From assembly GCF_014145395.1 (NCBI RefSeq), contig NZ_JACHTE010000007.1, positions 62,001 through 126,000 of the forward strand: a stretch of DNA of 64,000 bases, written 5' to 3'. This DNA comes from Marilutibacter penaei (GTDB lineage: Bacteria > Pseudomonadota > Gammaproteobacteria > Xanthomonadales > Xanthomonadaceae). Position 1 is the stretch's first letter. Each line of letters opens with the position of its first letter. This document shows positions 47,363-55,465 of this stretch, one piece after another. The translations under genes were made by a program, and so were the position numbers. A model generated the notes under the pieces. It did no database searches. It was given only the letters and a program-made list of their open reading frames with translations, and was not told the origin of the DNA.

Positions 47363-47931
47363 GCGACACGATCCGTGCGCACGGCCTGATCGTCGATGAC
47401 GACGTCCTCTACGCGCGCACCCTGCAGCGCGCCCTCGCGCGGCACGGCGTGGAGACACGGCTCGCGCATGATGCGGCGACGGCGCTGGTGCTGGCGCGCG
47501 AGGCGACGCCGGACTTCGCGCTCGTCGACCTGAAGCTGGGCGAGGACTCTGGGCTGGTCCTGATCGCGCCGCTGCGCGAGGTCGACGCCCACATGCGGAT
47601 CCTGCTGGTGACCGGCTATGCCAGCGTCGCCACCGCGGTGGAGTCCATCAAGCGCGGGGCCGACGATTACCTGCCCAAGCCCGCGACGGTGCCGGCGATC
47701 CTGCGTGCGCTGGGACTGGAGACGGATACCGCCGACGCCGGGAATGAACCGGCGACGCCGGAGCGGATGATCCCGCTGCAGCGCCTGGAATGGGAGCACA
47801 TACAGCAGGCGCTGCAGGAGACCGACGGCAACGTCTCCGCCGCCGCGCGCCTGCTCGGCATGCACCGGCGTTCGCTGCAGCGCAAGCTGGGCAAGCGCCC
47901 GGGTCCGGAGCGCAAACCGGACCCGGACTGA
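47359..47931 (+). CDS. regA: RegA/PrrA-type response regulator
   Basis: 190 residues. REC domain: LIVDDDV, phosphoacceptor Asp in FALVDLKLGEDSG, VTGYAS, and Lys in YLPKPA. The C-terminal Fis-type helix-turn-helix (ALQETDGNVSAAARLLGMHR, then RSLQRKL) is nearly universal in RegA. It controls redox-responsive genes with the kinase next to it. An eight-base hairpin (47901-47924) lies in its last codons and may serve as a terminator; the receptor gene converges 7 bp away. Confidence 0.92.
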   Translation: MSDTIRAHGLIVDDDVLYARTLQRALARHGVETRLAHDAATALVLAREATPDFALVDLKLGEDSGLVLIAPLREVDAHMRILLVTGYASVATAVESIKRGADDYLPKPATVPAILRALGLETDTADAGNEPATPERMIPLQRLEWEHIQQALQETDGNVSAAARLLGMHRRSLQRKLGKRPGPERKPDPD

Positions 47932-47938
47932 GGCCGGA

Positions 47939-50107
47939 TCAGAAACGTGTGTGCACCGCCACTTCCAGCGCGCGCGGCTCGCCCAGGTACACCATGCTCG
48001 CGTTGTTGGCGTAGGCGATCCAGGTCTTGTCGGTGAGGTTGCGGGCGCGCAGGGTCAGCGTGGTGTTCTCGCCCCAGGCCCACTTGAGGTTCGCGCCATA
48101 GAGCGTGTAGCCGGCGCCGCGGATCGTGTTGGCGTTGTCGGCATAGCGCGAAGATACCGAACGCAAGTCAACGCCCGCCGACCAGCCCGGTGCGAACACA
48201 TAGTCCAGCCACAGGTTGGCGACCTGCTCCGGGGTGTTGCGCGGGGTGTTGCCAGCGCGCGACACCGGCACGCCGCCGACCGTCTCGTAAAAGTCATCGA
48301 GGCTGGCGTCGACCCAGCCGAGGTTGCCCTCGACAGTCAGGCCTTCGAACGGGCGCATGCCGAAGGTCGCTTCGGCACCGGTGCTGGACTGCTGGCCCAC
48401 CGGCAAGGTCTGGCCGGCGTTGTTGGGATCAGGCGTGGACAGGTTCTCGCGGACCAGGTCGTACACCGCGAGGCTGCCCCAGTAGCGCCCATCGGCACTC
48501 TGCAGCTTGGTGCCCAGCTCGAACTGGCGGCCGGTGGTCAGGTCGAAGTCGCGCACGGCGCCGAAGCTGGCGGTGCTGAGCACGCCGGACGGCGGGTCGG
48601 CCGCGGTAGCCACCTGCAGGTAGGCGTTGAAACCCGGGGCGAAGCGGTAGTCCAGCGCCAGGCGGCCGGTCAAGGCGCTGTAGTCGTGTGCAAAGCGGGC
48701 CGGGTTGCTGGCGCTCGGTGCCTGGTGGTTCTCCAGGTCGAGCTGGATCCACTCCTGCCGCAGGGCCGACATCAGCGACCAGCGCTCGTTGAAACGGGTC
48801 AGGTTCTCGACGAACAGGGCCTGGCCGTGGACGCGGTTGGTCCGCTGCGGGACGAAGGTCTGCGATGCACCGGGATAGTCGAACCAGCTGCCGGGCGTGA
48901 CCGAATCGACCGGAACGACATCGAGGTCGCCGGACAGGGATTGCGGGAAACGGGTCTGCCGGTTGTAGTTGACGTCGAGGCCGGCGACCCACTGGGTCGG
49001 GTAGCTGCCGAGGGTGCCGTCCCAGGCCAGGTCGAGGCGATCGCCAAAGACCTGCTGGTCGTGCCGCTGCAGCAGCCCGCAGGAGCGGATCACGCCCGTC
49101 AGGTCGGCGGTGAAGCGGTAGCACTCGACGTTGCGGTAATCGCGCAGGGCGTCGTAGGTGTACGCGGTGTTACGCAGGCTGAGCGCGTCGGACAGCCGCC
49201 AGTCGAGCAGCGAGCGCGCCCACAGCACGTCCTGCTTGTAGTAACCGTCGCCGATGTTGTAGTTGCGGTCCCCGGTGCCGGGCAGCACCTTCAGTCGCAG
49301 GTCGTCGGTCAGCAGCGCGGGCGTGCCCCAGTAGATGCGGGCGCTGTCTTCCTGCTGGTACTCGACGGCCAGTGTGTGGACGGCGCGGTCGCCGATGCGC
49401 GCGGCCCATGACAGGGCCGAGGTCAGCGACTCGCGGTCGTTGCCTTCGATCCAGCCGTTGGTGTTCGACCAGCTGACGTCCCCTCGCAGCGCGTGGCGTC
49501 CGCTGGCGAAGGTCTGGTTGACGCCGGCGGCAAGCAGCACGCTGTCGTTCGACCCGTAGGACAGCTTGCCTTCGACCCGGTCGGTGTCGAGGTCGGCGAC
49601 GCGGGTGACGTAGTTGATCGAGCCGCCCACTGCGCCGGCACCGTAGAGGAAGCTGGACGGGCCGCCGATGGCTTCGACGCGCTCGTAGATCCAGGCATCG
49701 ACCGGGCGCGCGGCAATGGTGGCGTACTTCACGTCGATCCCGTTGAACAGCTGCGAGATCTGCGAGCCGGAGAAGCCGCGGTAGCTGACATTGTTGCCAT
49801 TGCCGGGCGGGGCGACGGCATCCAGCCCGGGCACCGCGCGCAGGGCTTCTGCGGTGGTGCGTACGTCGCGTGCGTCGAGCAGGTCGCGGGTCACGACGGT
49901 GACCGACGCCGGGATGTCCTGCAGGCTGAGGTCGAGGGCGGTGCCGCCACTGGCGCGAACGTCGTTGCGGCCGGACGTGCCGGTCACTTCAATCGTGTCG
50001 AGAGTGGTGGCCTGCATACCGCCTGCATCGTCGGCCTGGGCCGGCATGGACAGGATCAGCAGGAGCGCGGCGGCCAGCGGGGCGCGGTGGAGGTTGACGT
50101 GGGGCAT
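47939..50107 (-). CDS. TonB-dependent siderophore receptor
   Basis: 722 residues. Signal peptide 1-25, TonB-box-like DTIEVTG, plug domain about 55-165 (DIPASVTVVTRDLL and GGPSSFLYGAGAVGGSINYV), then a 22-strand barrel ending in VAVHTRF with the terminal aromatic residue. The plug layout is of the siderophore-receptor subfamily; the ligand is unknown. No Fur box was resolved upstream: the 800 bp before the start are filled by the repeat block. Confidence 0.92.
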   Translation of the reverse strand: MPHVNLHRAPLAAALLLILSMPAQADDAGGMQATTLDTIEVTGTSGRNDVRASGGTALDLSLQDIPASVTVVTRDLLDARDVRTTAEALRAVPGLDAVAPPGNGNNVSYRGFSGSQISQLFNGIDVKYATIAARPVDAWIYERVEAIGGPSSFLYGAGAVGGSINYVTRVADLDTDRVEGKLSYGSNDSVLLAAGVNQTFASGRHALRGDVSWSNTNGWIEGNDRESLTSALSWAARIGDRAVHTLAVEYQQEDSARIYWGTPALLTDDLRLKVLPGTGDRNYNIGDGYYKQDVLWARSLLDWRLSDALSLRNTAYTYDALRDYRNVECYRFTADLTGVIRSCGLLQRHDQQVFGDRLDLAWDGTLGSYPTQWVAGLDVNYNRQTRFPQSLSGDLDVVPVDSVTPGSWFDYPGASQTFVPQRTNRVHGQALFVENLTRFNERWSLMSALRQEWIQLDLENHQAPSASNPARFAHDYSALTGRLALDYRFAPGFNAYLQVATAADPPSGVLSTASFGAVRDFDLTTGRQFELGTKLQSADGRYWGSLAVYDLVRENLSTPDPNNAGQTLPVGQQSSTGAEATFGMRPFEGLTVEGNLGWVDASLDDFYETVGGVPVSRAGNTPRNTPEQVANLWLDYVFAPGWSAGVDLRSVSSRYADNANTIRGAGYTLYGANLKWAWGENTTLTLRARNLTDKTWIAYANNASMVYLGEPRALEVAVHTRF

Positions 50108-50130
50108 GGGGCTTCCGGGTGGGAAAAGCC

Positions 50131-50207
50131 CGCGCAGCCTAAGGATTCAGGCGCCGTTTGCCGATGCGACGCAGTGTCGCACCCTGACTGTGCGCTCGTT
50201 CCGGAAG
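50131..50207. repeat. Direct repeat C, copy 1
   Basis: 77 bp repeated, nearly exact, at 50488-50565. Contains CCTAAGGATTCAGGCGCCG and a hairpin TGCGAC-GCAGT-GTCGCA. It sits just upstream of the TonB receptor start, so copy 1 may include its leader or promoter. Confidence 0.85.
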
Positions 50208-50246
50208 AGCTCCAAATGCAACTTTCTTGCGGAGGGCCCATCGGAA

Positions 50247-50356
50247 GAAGCCGGTAGCCCAAGGCTTTGCGTGACACGCCGTAAACCCGTCCTTGGGGGC
50301 TCGGGCGCGGCATCCATGCCGCGCACGGTCACGCAAAGCCTTGGGCCACCGACTTC
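50247..50356 (+). repeat. Palindromic element A, copy 4
   Basis: 29-bp arms at 50247-50275 and 50328-50356 complementary at 27 positions; core ACGCCGTAAACCCGTCC with the GCGCGGCATCCATGCCGCGC hairpin. Confidence 0.87.
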
Positions 50357-50425
50357 CCGACAGCGAGCGGGCGCTTTGTTAAGCATCCGAAGCCCCAACC
50401 TGCGCGGTCGCAGAAAGCGCCGTTC

Positions 50426-50460
50426 GACGGGGTGGGGGTTGCGGAGAGCAGCCCATGGGT
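50426..50460 (-). repeat. Element B, truncated copy 3
   Basis: Keeps one outer arm (GACGGGGTGGGGGTTGC) and the adjacent GGAGAGCA core with a shortened hairpin CAGCCCATGGGTG, then breaks off before the second arm. 69 bp after A copy 4, in the A-then-inverted-B order. Confidence 0.75.
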
Positions 50461-50487
50461 GAACCAAGGCCGTTTGCGCGGCACTGC

Positions 50488-50565
50488 CGCGCGGCCTAAG
50501 GATTCAGGCGCCGTTTGCCGATGCGACGCAGTGTCGCACCCTGGCTGTGCGCTCTTTTCCGGAAG
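50488..50565. repeat. Direct repeat C, copy 2
   Basis: Matches copy 1 over 78 bp with a few substitutions and one inserted base near the end (CTCTTTTCC versus CTCGTTCC). Copies 1 and 2 flank A4 and truncated B3, as if duplicated by an insertion. Confidence 0.85.
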
Positions 50566-50611
50566 GAACCTCAACCAATGGAGAGCGGCTTCGGATGGAG
50601 TCGCCGCCCGC

Positions 50612-50704
50612 CGGGATGGGGGTTGCTCCGCCCTCCTGACGACGTCCTGTCGTGAAGTCGGGTCGCAGACCATCCTTGGTCTGCTCTCCGCAACCCCCAT
50701 CCCG
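50612..50704 (+). repeat. Palindromic element B, copy 4
   Basis: 15-bp perfect outer arms at 50612-50626 and 50690-50704 (CGGGATGGGGGTTGC and complement); inner hairpin GCAGACCA/TGGTCTGC. Both stems differ in sequence from B1/B2 yet stay paired. Confidence 0.87.
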
Positions 50705-50775
50705 TCGACCGGCGCCATCGGCGAGAGTGGAGGTCTGGGTTTCGGTCACTCCTGATGGCTACTGCAGAACTTCGA

Positions 50776-50884
50776 GAAGCCGGTGGCCTAGGGGATCGCG
50801 TGACCGTGCGCGGCATGGATGCCGCGCCCGAGCCCCATGGATGGGTTCACGGCGTGTCACGCGGGCCCCTAGGCCACCGGCTTC
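50776..50884 (-). repeat. Palindromic element A, copy 5 (inverted)
   Basis: 29-bp arms at 50776-50804 and 50856-50884 complementary at 27 positions. Read on the minus strand, A5 is followed 71 bp later by inverted B4, the same module order as at the other loci. Completes the 823-bp gene-free stretch 50108-50930. Confidence 0.87.
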
Positions 50885-50930
50885 CACCGATCGCTCCACG
50901 CCATTGAAACAGATGGCCTTGCAATCAACG

Positions 50931-52247
50931 TCAGTGGATACGCAGGCCGCCCAGGACGCTGCGGCCGTCGACCACGTCGGTCCACACCAGTCGCGCCTCG
51001 TCGCCTTGCACCGCGAGGCGCGGCATTCCGCTGGCGCGCCCGCGCACGGACAGCGTGGCGACCTGCGAGCGCAGGGGCTCGGCGGCCAGATCGTCGGCGT
51101 CGTACACCGCCAGCTGTAACGACTGTGTGTCCCCCTCCTCCAGCCAGGCCACCAGCAGGCGGTCGCCGGCCAGGGCCATCGCGGCGCGGCCCAGCACGGC
51201 GGGGCCACGGGCCACGGTCAGGGGCGCGGCGAAGCCATCGCCGGCATCGTCCGAGCGCGCGAGACGCACCTCGGGCTCGCCGTCGGCCATGGTGAACCAG
51301 GCCACCCAGACGGCATTGCCGCGCGCTTCGATCACGGGGCCGTTGACCGGGCAGCCGGGCATCACCCAGCCGTCGGTATGCACGTCGTGGGGTGCGGTCC
51401 AGGCGCCGTTCTCGAAACGGACGATGCGGGTGTCGCGCACCTCTTCGGCCGTACGTCCGCGATAGACCACGACCGGACCGCGGTCGGTCACGGCGGCGTC
51501 GGTGGTGCAGCAGTCGCAGGTGGACACGTCGAGCGGCCATTCGGCGGTCTGCGTCGCACCGGCGTCGTAGGTCGCGGCCCACAGCATCATCGCCGCGCCA
51601 CCGCCGTGGTGGCCGTCGTCATGCCCGGTCACGCCGGCGGCGGCCTTCTGCCGGCTGTCCAGCCAGGCGATGCCGAGGGTGTCGTCGGCCTGCGGCCACA
51701 AGCTGACGAAGCCGTGGTCGCCCAACGAGTCGGCCAGGTGCACGAGTTGCGGCGCGGACCAGGTCGCGCCGCCATCGTCCGAGCGCACCAGGTCGATGCC
51801 GTAGTCCATGCGCGAAGGCCCTGTGCTACGCAGCCAGTGCGCCCACAGCGAGCCGTCCGGCAACGCATACAGATGGGGGGTGTCGGCCCAGTTGACGAAC
51901 CAGTTGTCGCCCTCGGCGACGGTACGCGGCGCGCTCCAGTCGGCACCGGCGTCGGCCCGGCTGAAACGCAGGCGATGCGCAGGGGTTTCGTCGTCGCCGA
52001 CGGCCTCGATCCAGCTGAGCAGCCAGACGCCATCGGGCGCCGCGACCAGGTCGGGCTGGGCGGCCGGGGTGCCGGACGGCAGGACCAGGGGCTCGATGCG
52101 ATCAAAGCGCGACGCGTCCTCGACAGCGCCGGGCGTGCCATCCCCATCGACCACCGCCTCGGACGGCGCCGTCGGCCCGCTGCAGGCCATTGCGAGCGCA
52201 GCCGCACCCACCAGGCTGATCCAGGCGAGGGGTTTCAGGACGGGCAT
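50931..52247 (-). CDS. Sialidase-like (BNR-repeat beta-propeller) lipoprotein
   Basis: 438 residues from ATG 52247. Lipoprotein signal ending LAMAC. The rest has repeated Asp-box-like strands (SDDGGATWSAP, SDDAGDGFAAP, SRADAGADWSAP), the pattern of sialidase-type six-bladed propellers. A CDCC cluster sits near residue 253 and His-rich GHDDGHHGG near 226. Catalytic sialidase Arg triad and Tyr were not confirmed, so it may only bind a glycan or metal. Predicted periplasmic or outer-membrane protein; it is separated from the TonB receptor gene by the repeat block. Confidence 0.8.
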   Translation of the reverse strand: MPVLKPLAWISLVGAAALAMACSGPTAPSEAVVDGDGTPGAVEDASRFDRIEPLVLPSGTPAAQPDLVAAPDGVWLLSWIEAVGDDETPAHRLRFSRADAGADWSAPRTVAEGDNWFVNWADTPHLYALPDGSLWAHWLRSTGPSRMDYGIDLVRSDDGGATWSAPQLVHLADSLGDHGFVSLWPQADDTLGIAWLDSRQKAAAGVTGHDDGHHGGGAAMMLWAATYDAGATQTAEWPLDVSTCDCCTTDAAVTDRGPVVVYRGRTAEEVRDTRIVRFENGAWTAPHDVHTDGWVMPGCPVNGPVIEARGNAVWVAWFTMADGEPEVRLARSDDAGDGFAAPLTVARGPAVLGRAAMALAGDRLLVAWLEEGDTQSLQLAVYDADDLAAEPLRSQVATLSVRGRASGMPRLAVQGDEARLVWTDVVDGRSVLGGLRIH

Positions 52248-52379
52248 CCGGGTCTTCTCCACGAGCGGTCCGTATTGGAGCACGCACGGCCGCGCTGCCC
52301 CTGCGACATCTTGACGCACCCGTGCCACGGATGGGCATGGGTCGACGGTGCCGCGGCCCGGGTGTAGGGTGCCCCTCCC

Positions 52380-53717
52380 ATGCCGACGCCCGACACCCTT
52401 ACCCCCAGCCAGCTGAACGCGCTGGCCCGCGACCTGCTCGAAGGCAGCTTCCCGGCCATCTGGGTCGAGGGCGAACTGGGCCAGGTGGCGCGGCCGTCCT
52501 CCGGCCACCTCTACCTGACGCTGAAGGACGCGCGGGCGCAGGTGCGCTGCGCGATGTTCCGCCCCAAGGCGGGCTGGCTGAACTTCCAGCCCCGCGAGGG
52601 GATGCACGTGCGCGTGCGTGGACGCCTGACCCTGTATGAAGCGCGTGGCGAGTACCAGATGGTGCTCGACCACATGGAGGAAGCCGGCGAAGGCGCGCTG
52701 CGTCGGGCCTTCGAAGAGATGAAGGCGCGGTTGCAGGCCGAGGGCCTCTTCGACGACGCGCGCAAGCGCCCCCTGCCCCGCTTCCCTCGGCGGATCGGCG
52801 TGATCACCTCGCCCACCGGCGCGGCGGTGCGCGACGTGCTCAGCGTGCTTGGGCGGCGCTTCCCGCTGGTCGAAGTCGACGTGCTGCCGGTGCCGGTGCA
52901 AGGCGACGGCGCCGCGGCGCGGATCACCGCCATCCTGCGCGCTGCTGCCAGCGCCGGCCGTCACGACGTGCTGCTGCTGACGCGCGGCGGCGGTTCGCTC
53001 GAAGACCTCTGGGCCTTCAATGACGAAGCGCTCGCGCGCGCGGTCTCCGACTGCCCGGTGCCGGTGGTGTCGGCGGTCGGCCACGAGGTCGACTTCAGCC
53101 TGACCGACTTCGCCGCCGACCTGCGCGCGCCGACGCCCTCGGCGGCCGCGGAACTGCTGGTCCCCTCACGCGATGACCAGGCCCAGCGACTGGCCGCACT
53201 CTCGCGCAGCCTCGACCGTCAAATGGCCCTGCGCCTGCGGGATGCGGCGCAGCGCTCGGACCGCGCTGCCCTCCGCCTGAACGCCCAGCGCCCCCAGGCG
53301 CGGCTGGACGGCCTGCGCAGCCGCCAGGCCGAAGCCCTGCGCCGCTTGCAGGCGGCGTGGCGGCAACGCATGGAGCGCGAGCGCGCCACCCTGCGCCACG
53401 CGGATGCCGTCTTGCGGGCCAGTCACCCTGCACGCCGGATCGAGCGCCTGCGCGAACGCGTGGCCGCACTCGGCCCTCGTCCGCAGGCCGCCCTCGCCCG
53501 ACGCCTCTCGCACGAGGCCCTCCGCCTGCGCGGCCTCGCCCGTTCGCTCGAAGCGGTCAGTCCACTGGCGACCGTCGCCCGCGGCTACAGCATCCTCCGC
53601 CACCCGGATGGTCGCGTGGTGCGGGGAGTGGGTGATGCGCAGGTCGGTGATCGGCTGGTGGCGCGGGTGTCCGATGGCGCGCTGAGCCTTAACGTCACCG
53701 GCTCCAAGCCTGACTGA
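52380..53717 (+). CDS. xseA: Exodeoxyribonuclease VII large subunit
   Basis: 445 residues. N-terminal OB fold ([20 protein letters not shown]), then the catalytic domain with [32 protein letters not shown] and [20 protein letters not shown], followed by an Arg-rich coiled coil (about 260-400). It degrades single-stranded DNA together with XseB. xseB is not in the window. Divergent from the sialidase-like lipoprotein gene. Confidence 0.97.
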   Translation: MPTPDTLTPSQLNALARDLLEGSFPAIWVEGELGQVARPSSGHLYLTLKDARAQVRCAMFRPKAGWLNFQPREGMHVRVRGRLTLYEARGEYQMVLDHMEEAGEGALRRAFEEMKARLQAEGLFDDARKRPLPRFPRRIGVITSPTGAAVRDVLSVLGRRFPLVEVDVLPVPVQGDGAAARITAILRAAASAGRHDVLLLTRGGGSLEDLWAFNDEALARAVSDCPVPVVSAVGHEVDFSLTDFAADLRAPTPSAAAELLVPSRDDQAQRLAALSRSLDRQMALRLRDAAQRSDRAALRLNAQRPQARLDGLRSRQAEALRRLQAAWRQRMERERATLRHADAVLRASHPARRIERLRERVAALGPRPQAALARRLSHEALRLRGLARSLEAVSPLATVARGYSILRHPDGRVVRGVGDAQVGDRLVARVSDGALSLNVTGSKPD

Positions 53718-53896
53718 CCCGAACCGCGCGAGTTCCACGCGACGGGAACACGCATTGCGATAGTGTCGGGTCGATTGCGGTAGGCATTAGGTGGTGGGCC
53801 CTGGGTGCCCTGCCAATGCGTACCCACCCAGCGGCCGCTCCGACGCAAAGACGCAACGACGCACCCCGCACTGACGACAGAGAACGGAGAGGAACG

Positions 53897-55321
53897 TTGA
53901 AGAAGCGCTATCCCTACTACCTCGCCAACCGCCCCGTCGAAGGCAAAACCGAACTGGACGTCCTCGACAAGTACACCGGCAAGCGCGCCACCCGCGTCGG
54001 ATTCGCCAACGGCGCAGCCGTGCGCAAGGCCATTGTCGCCGCGCACCAGGCCCGCGACGCCATGGCGACGTTCCCCCCGGACAAGCGACGCGACGTCCTG
54101 GAACACTGCGTCAAACGCTTCACCGAGCGCAGCGAAGAACTGGCGAAAGCCCTCTGCATCGAAGCCGGCAAGCCCATCCGCGACGCGCGCGGCGAAGTCA
54201 CCCGCCTGATCGACACCTTCCGCATCGCGGCGGGCGAAGCGACGCGTATCGGCGGCGAAGTGCTCGAACTCGGCATCTCCGAACGCACGCGCGGCTACCG
54301 CGGCATGACCAAACGCGTGCCGATCGGCGTGTGCAGCTTCATCACCCCCTTCAATTTTCCGCTCAACCTCGTCGCGCACAAGGTCGCCCCGGCCATCGCC
54401 GCCGGCTGCCCCTTCATCCTCAAGCCCGCCGCGAACACGCCCGTCGGCGCGCTGATCATCGCCGAGGTGCTGGCCGAGACCGACCTGCCCAAGGGGGCGT
54501 TCTCGGTCCTGCCCTGTTCCAACGACGACGCCGCCGCGCTGGTGGAGGACGAACGCATCGCGCTGCTGAGCTTCACCGGCGGCCTGGTCGGCTGGGACCT
54601 CAAGGCCCGTGCCGGCAAGAAGAAGGTCACCCTGGAACTGGGGGGCAATGCCGCCTGTATCGTCGACGCCGACCCGGGGGCCGCGCTCGACCACGTGGTG
54701 CAGCGGCTGGCCTTCGGCGCCTATTACCAGAGCGGGCAGAGCTGCATCAGCGTGCAACGCATCTACGCGCACGTCGATGTCTACGATGCGCTGCGACGCA
54801 AGCTGAAAGCCGCCGTGCGCAAGCTCGCCATGGGAGATCCGCGCAAGGAGGATACGTTCGTCGGCCCGGTCATCGACGAGAAAGCCGCGACGCGCATCGA
54901 GGACTGGATCGCCGAGGCCCGCAAAGGTGGGGCGAAACGACTGGCCGGCGGCGATCGCGAGGGCAACATGGTGCCCGCCACGCTGCTGGAGCAGGTCCCC
55001 CGGGATTGCGAGCTGTATCGGAAGGAAGTGTTCGGGCCGGTGGCCTTCATCTCACCGTTCGACGACTTCGAAGCCGCACTCGACGCCGTCAACGACAGCG
55101 ACTTCGGCCTGCAGGCAGGCATCTTCACCGGCCGCCTGGACCACGCATTGAGGGCCTGGGACCGGCTGGACGTCGGCGGCGTGGTGGTTGGCGACGTGCC
55201 CAGCTTCCGCGTCGACAACATGCCCTACGGCGGCGTGAAGGATTCGGGCCTGGGCCGGGAGGGCATCCGCTACGCGATCGAGGACATGACCGAGCCGCGC
55301 CTGCTGGTCATTCGCGGCTGA
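53897..55321 (+). CDS. Aldehyde dehydrogenase family protein
   Basis: 474 residues from TTG 53897, chosen over ATG 53816 because GGAG lies seven nt upstream and KKRYPYYLANRP is a plausible N-terminus. ALDH fold: FITPFNFPLNLVAHK, LSFTGG, catalytic-base Glu in VTLELGGNA and nucleophile Cys in YQSGQSCISVQR. C-terminal NMPYGGVKDSGLGREG. It resembles NAD(P)-dependent lactaldehyde/glyceraldehyde-type enzymes; substrate unknown. No co-transcribed partner. Confidence 0.87.
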   Translation: MKKRYPYYLANRPVEGKTELDVLDKYTGKRATRVGFANGAAVRKAIVAAHQARDAMATFPPDKRRDVLEHCVKRFTERSEELAKALCIEAGKPIRDARGEVTRLIDTFRIAAGEATRIGGEVLELGISERTRGYRGMTKRVPIGVCSFITPFNFPLNLVAHKVAPAIAAGCPFILKPAANTPVGALIIAEVLAETDLPKGAFSVLPCSNDDAAALVEDERIALLSFTGGLVGWDLKARAGKKKVTLELGGNAACIVDADPGAALDHVVQRLAFGAYYQSGQSCISVQRIYAHVDVYDALRRKLKAAVRKLAMGDPRKEDTFVGPVIDEKAATRIEDWIAEARKGGAKRLAGGDREGNMVPATLLEQVPRDCELYRKEVFGPVAFISPFDDFEAALDAVNDSDFGLQAGIFTGRLDHALRAWDRLDVGGVVVGDVPSFRVDNMPYGGVKDSGLGREGIRYAIEDMTEPRLLVIRG

Positions 55322-55465
55322 AGCCTGCCCCGGCGGACTGCGCCGGGGCGTGGCAGGATGGGGCCGACCGTCGGCGACGGTTGGCACCCACGAGCGCCAA
55401 CCCCACTCCCCCTCGCCGTGCGTTCTGATGTCCACCACAACGGAACCACCGCAAGGGAGACTCGC

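Noticed and set aside
47901-47924. Eight-base hairpin as a definite regA terminator
   Set aside because: It lies inside the coding end of regA with no T-run, so it is mentioned there but not called as a terminator.
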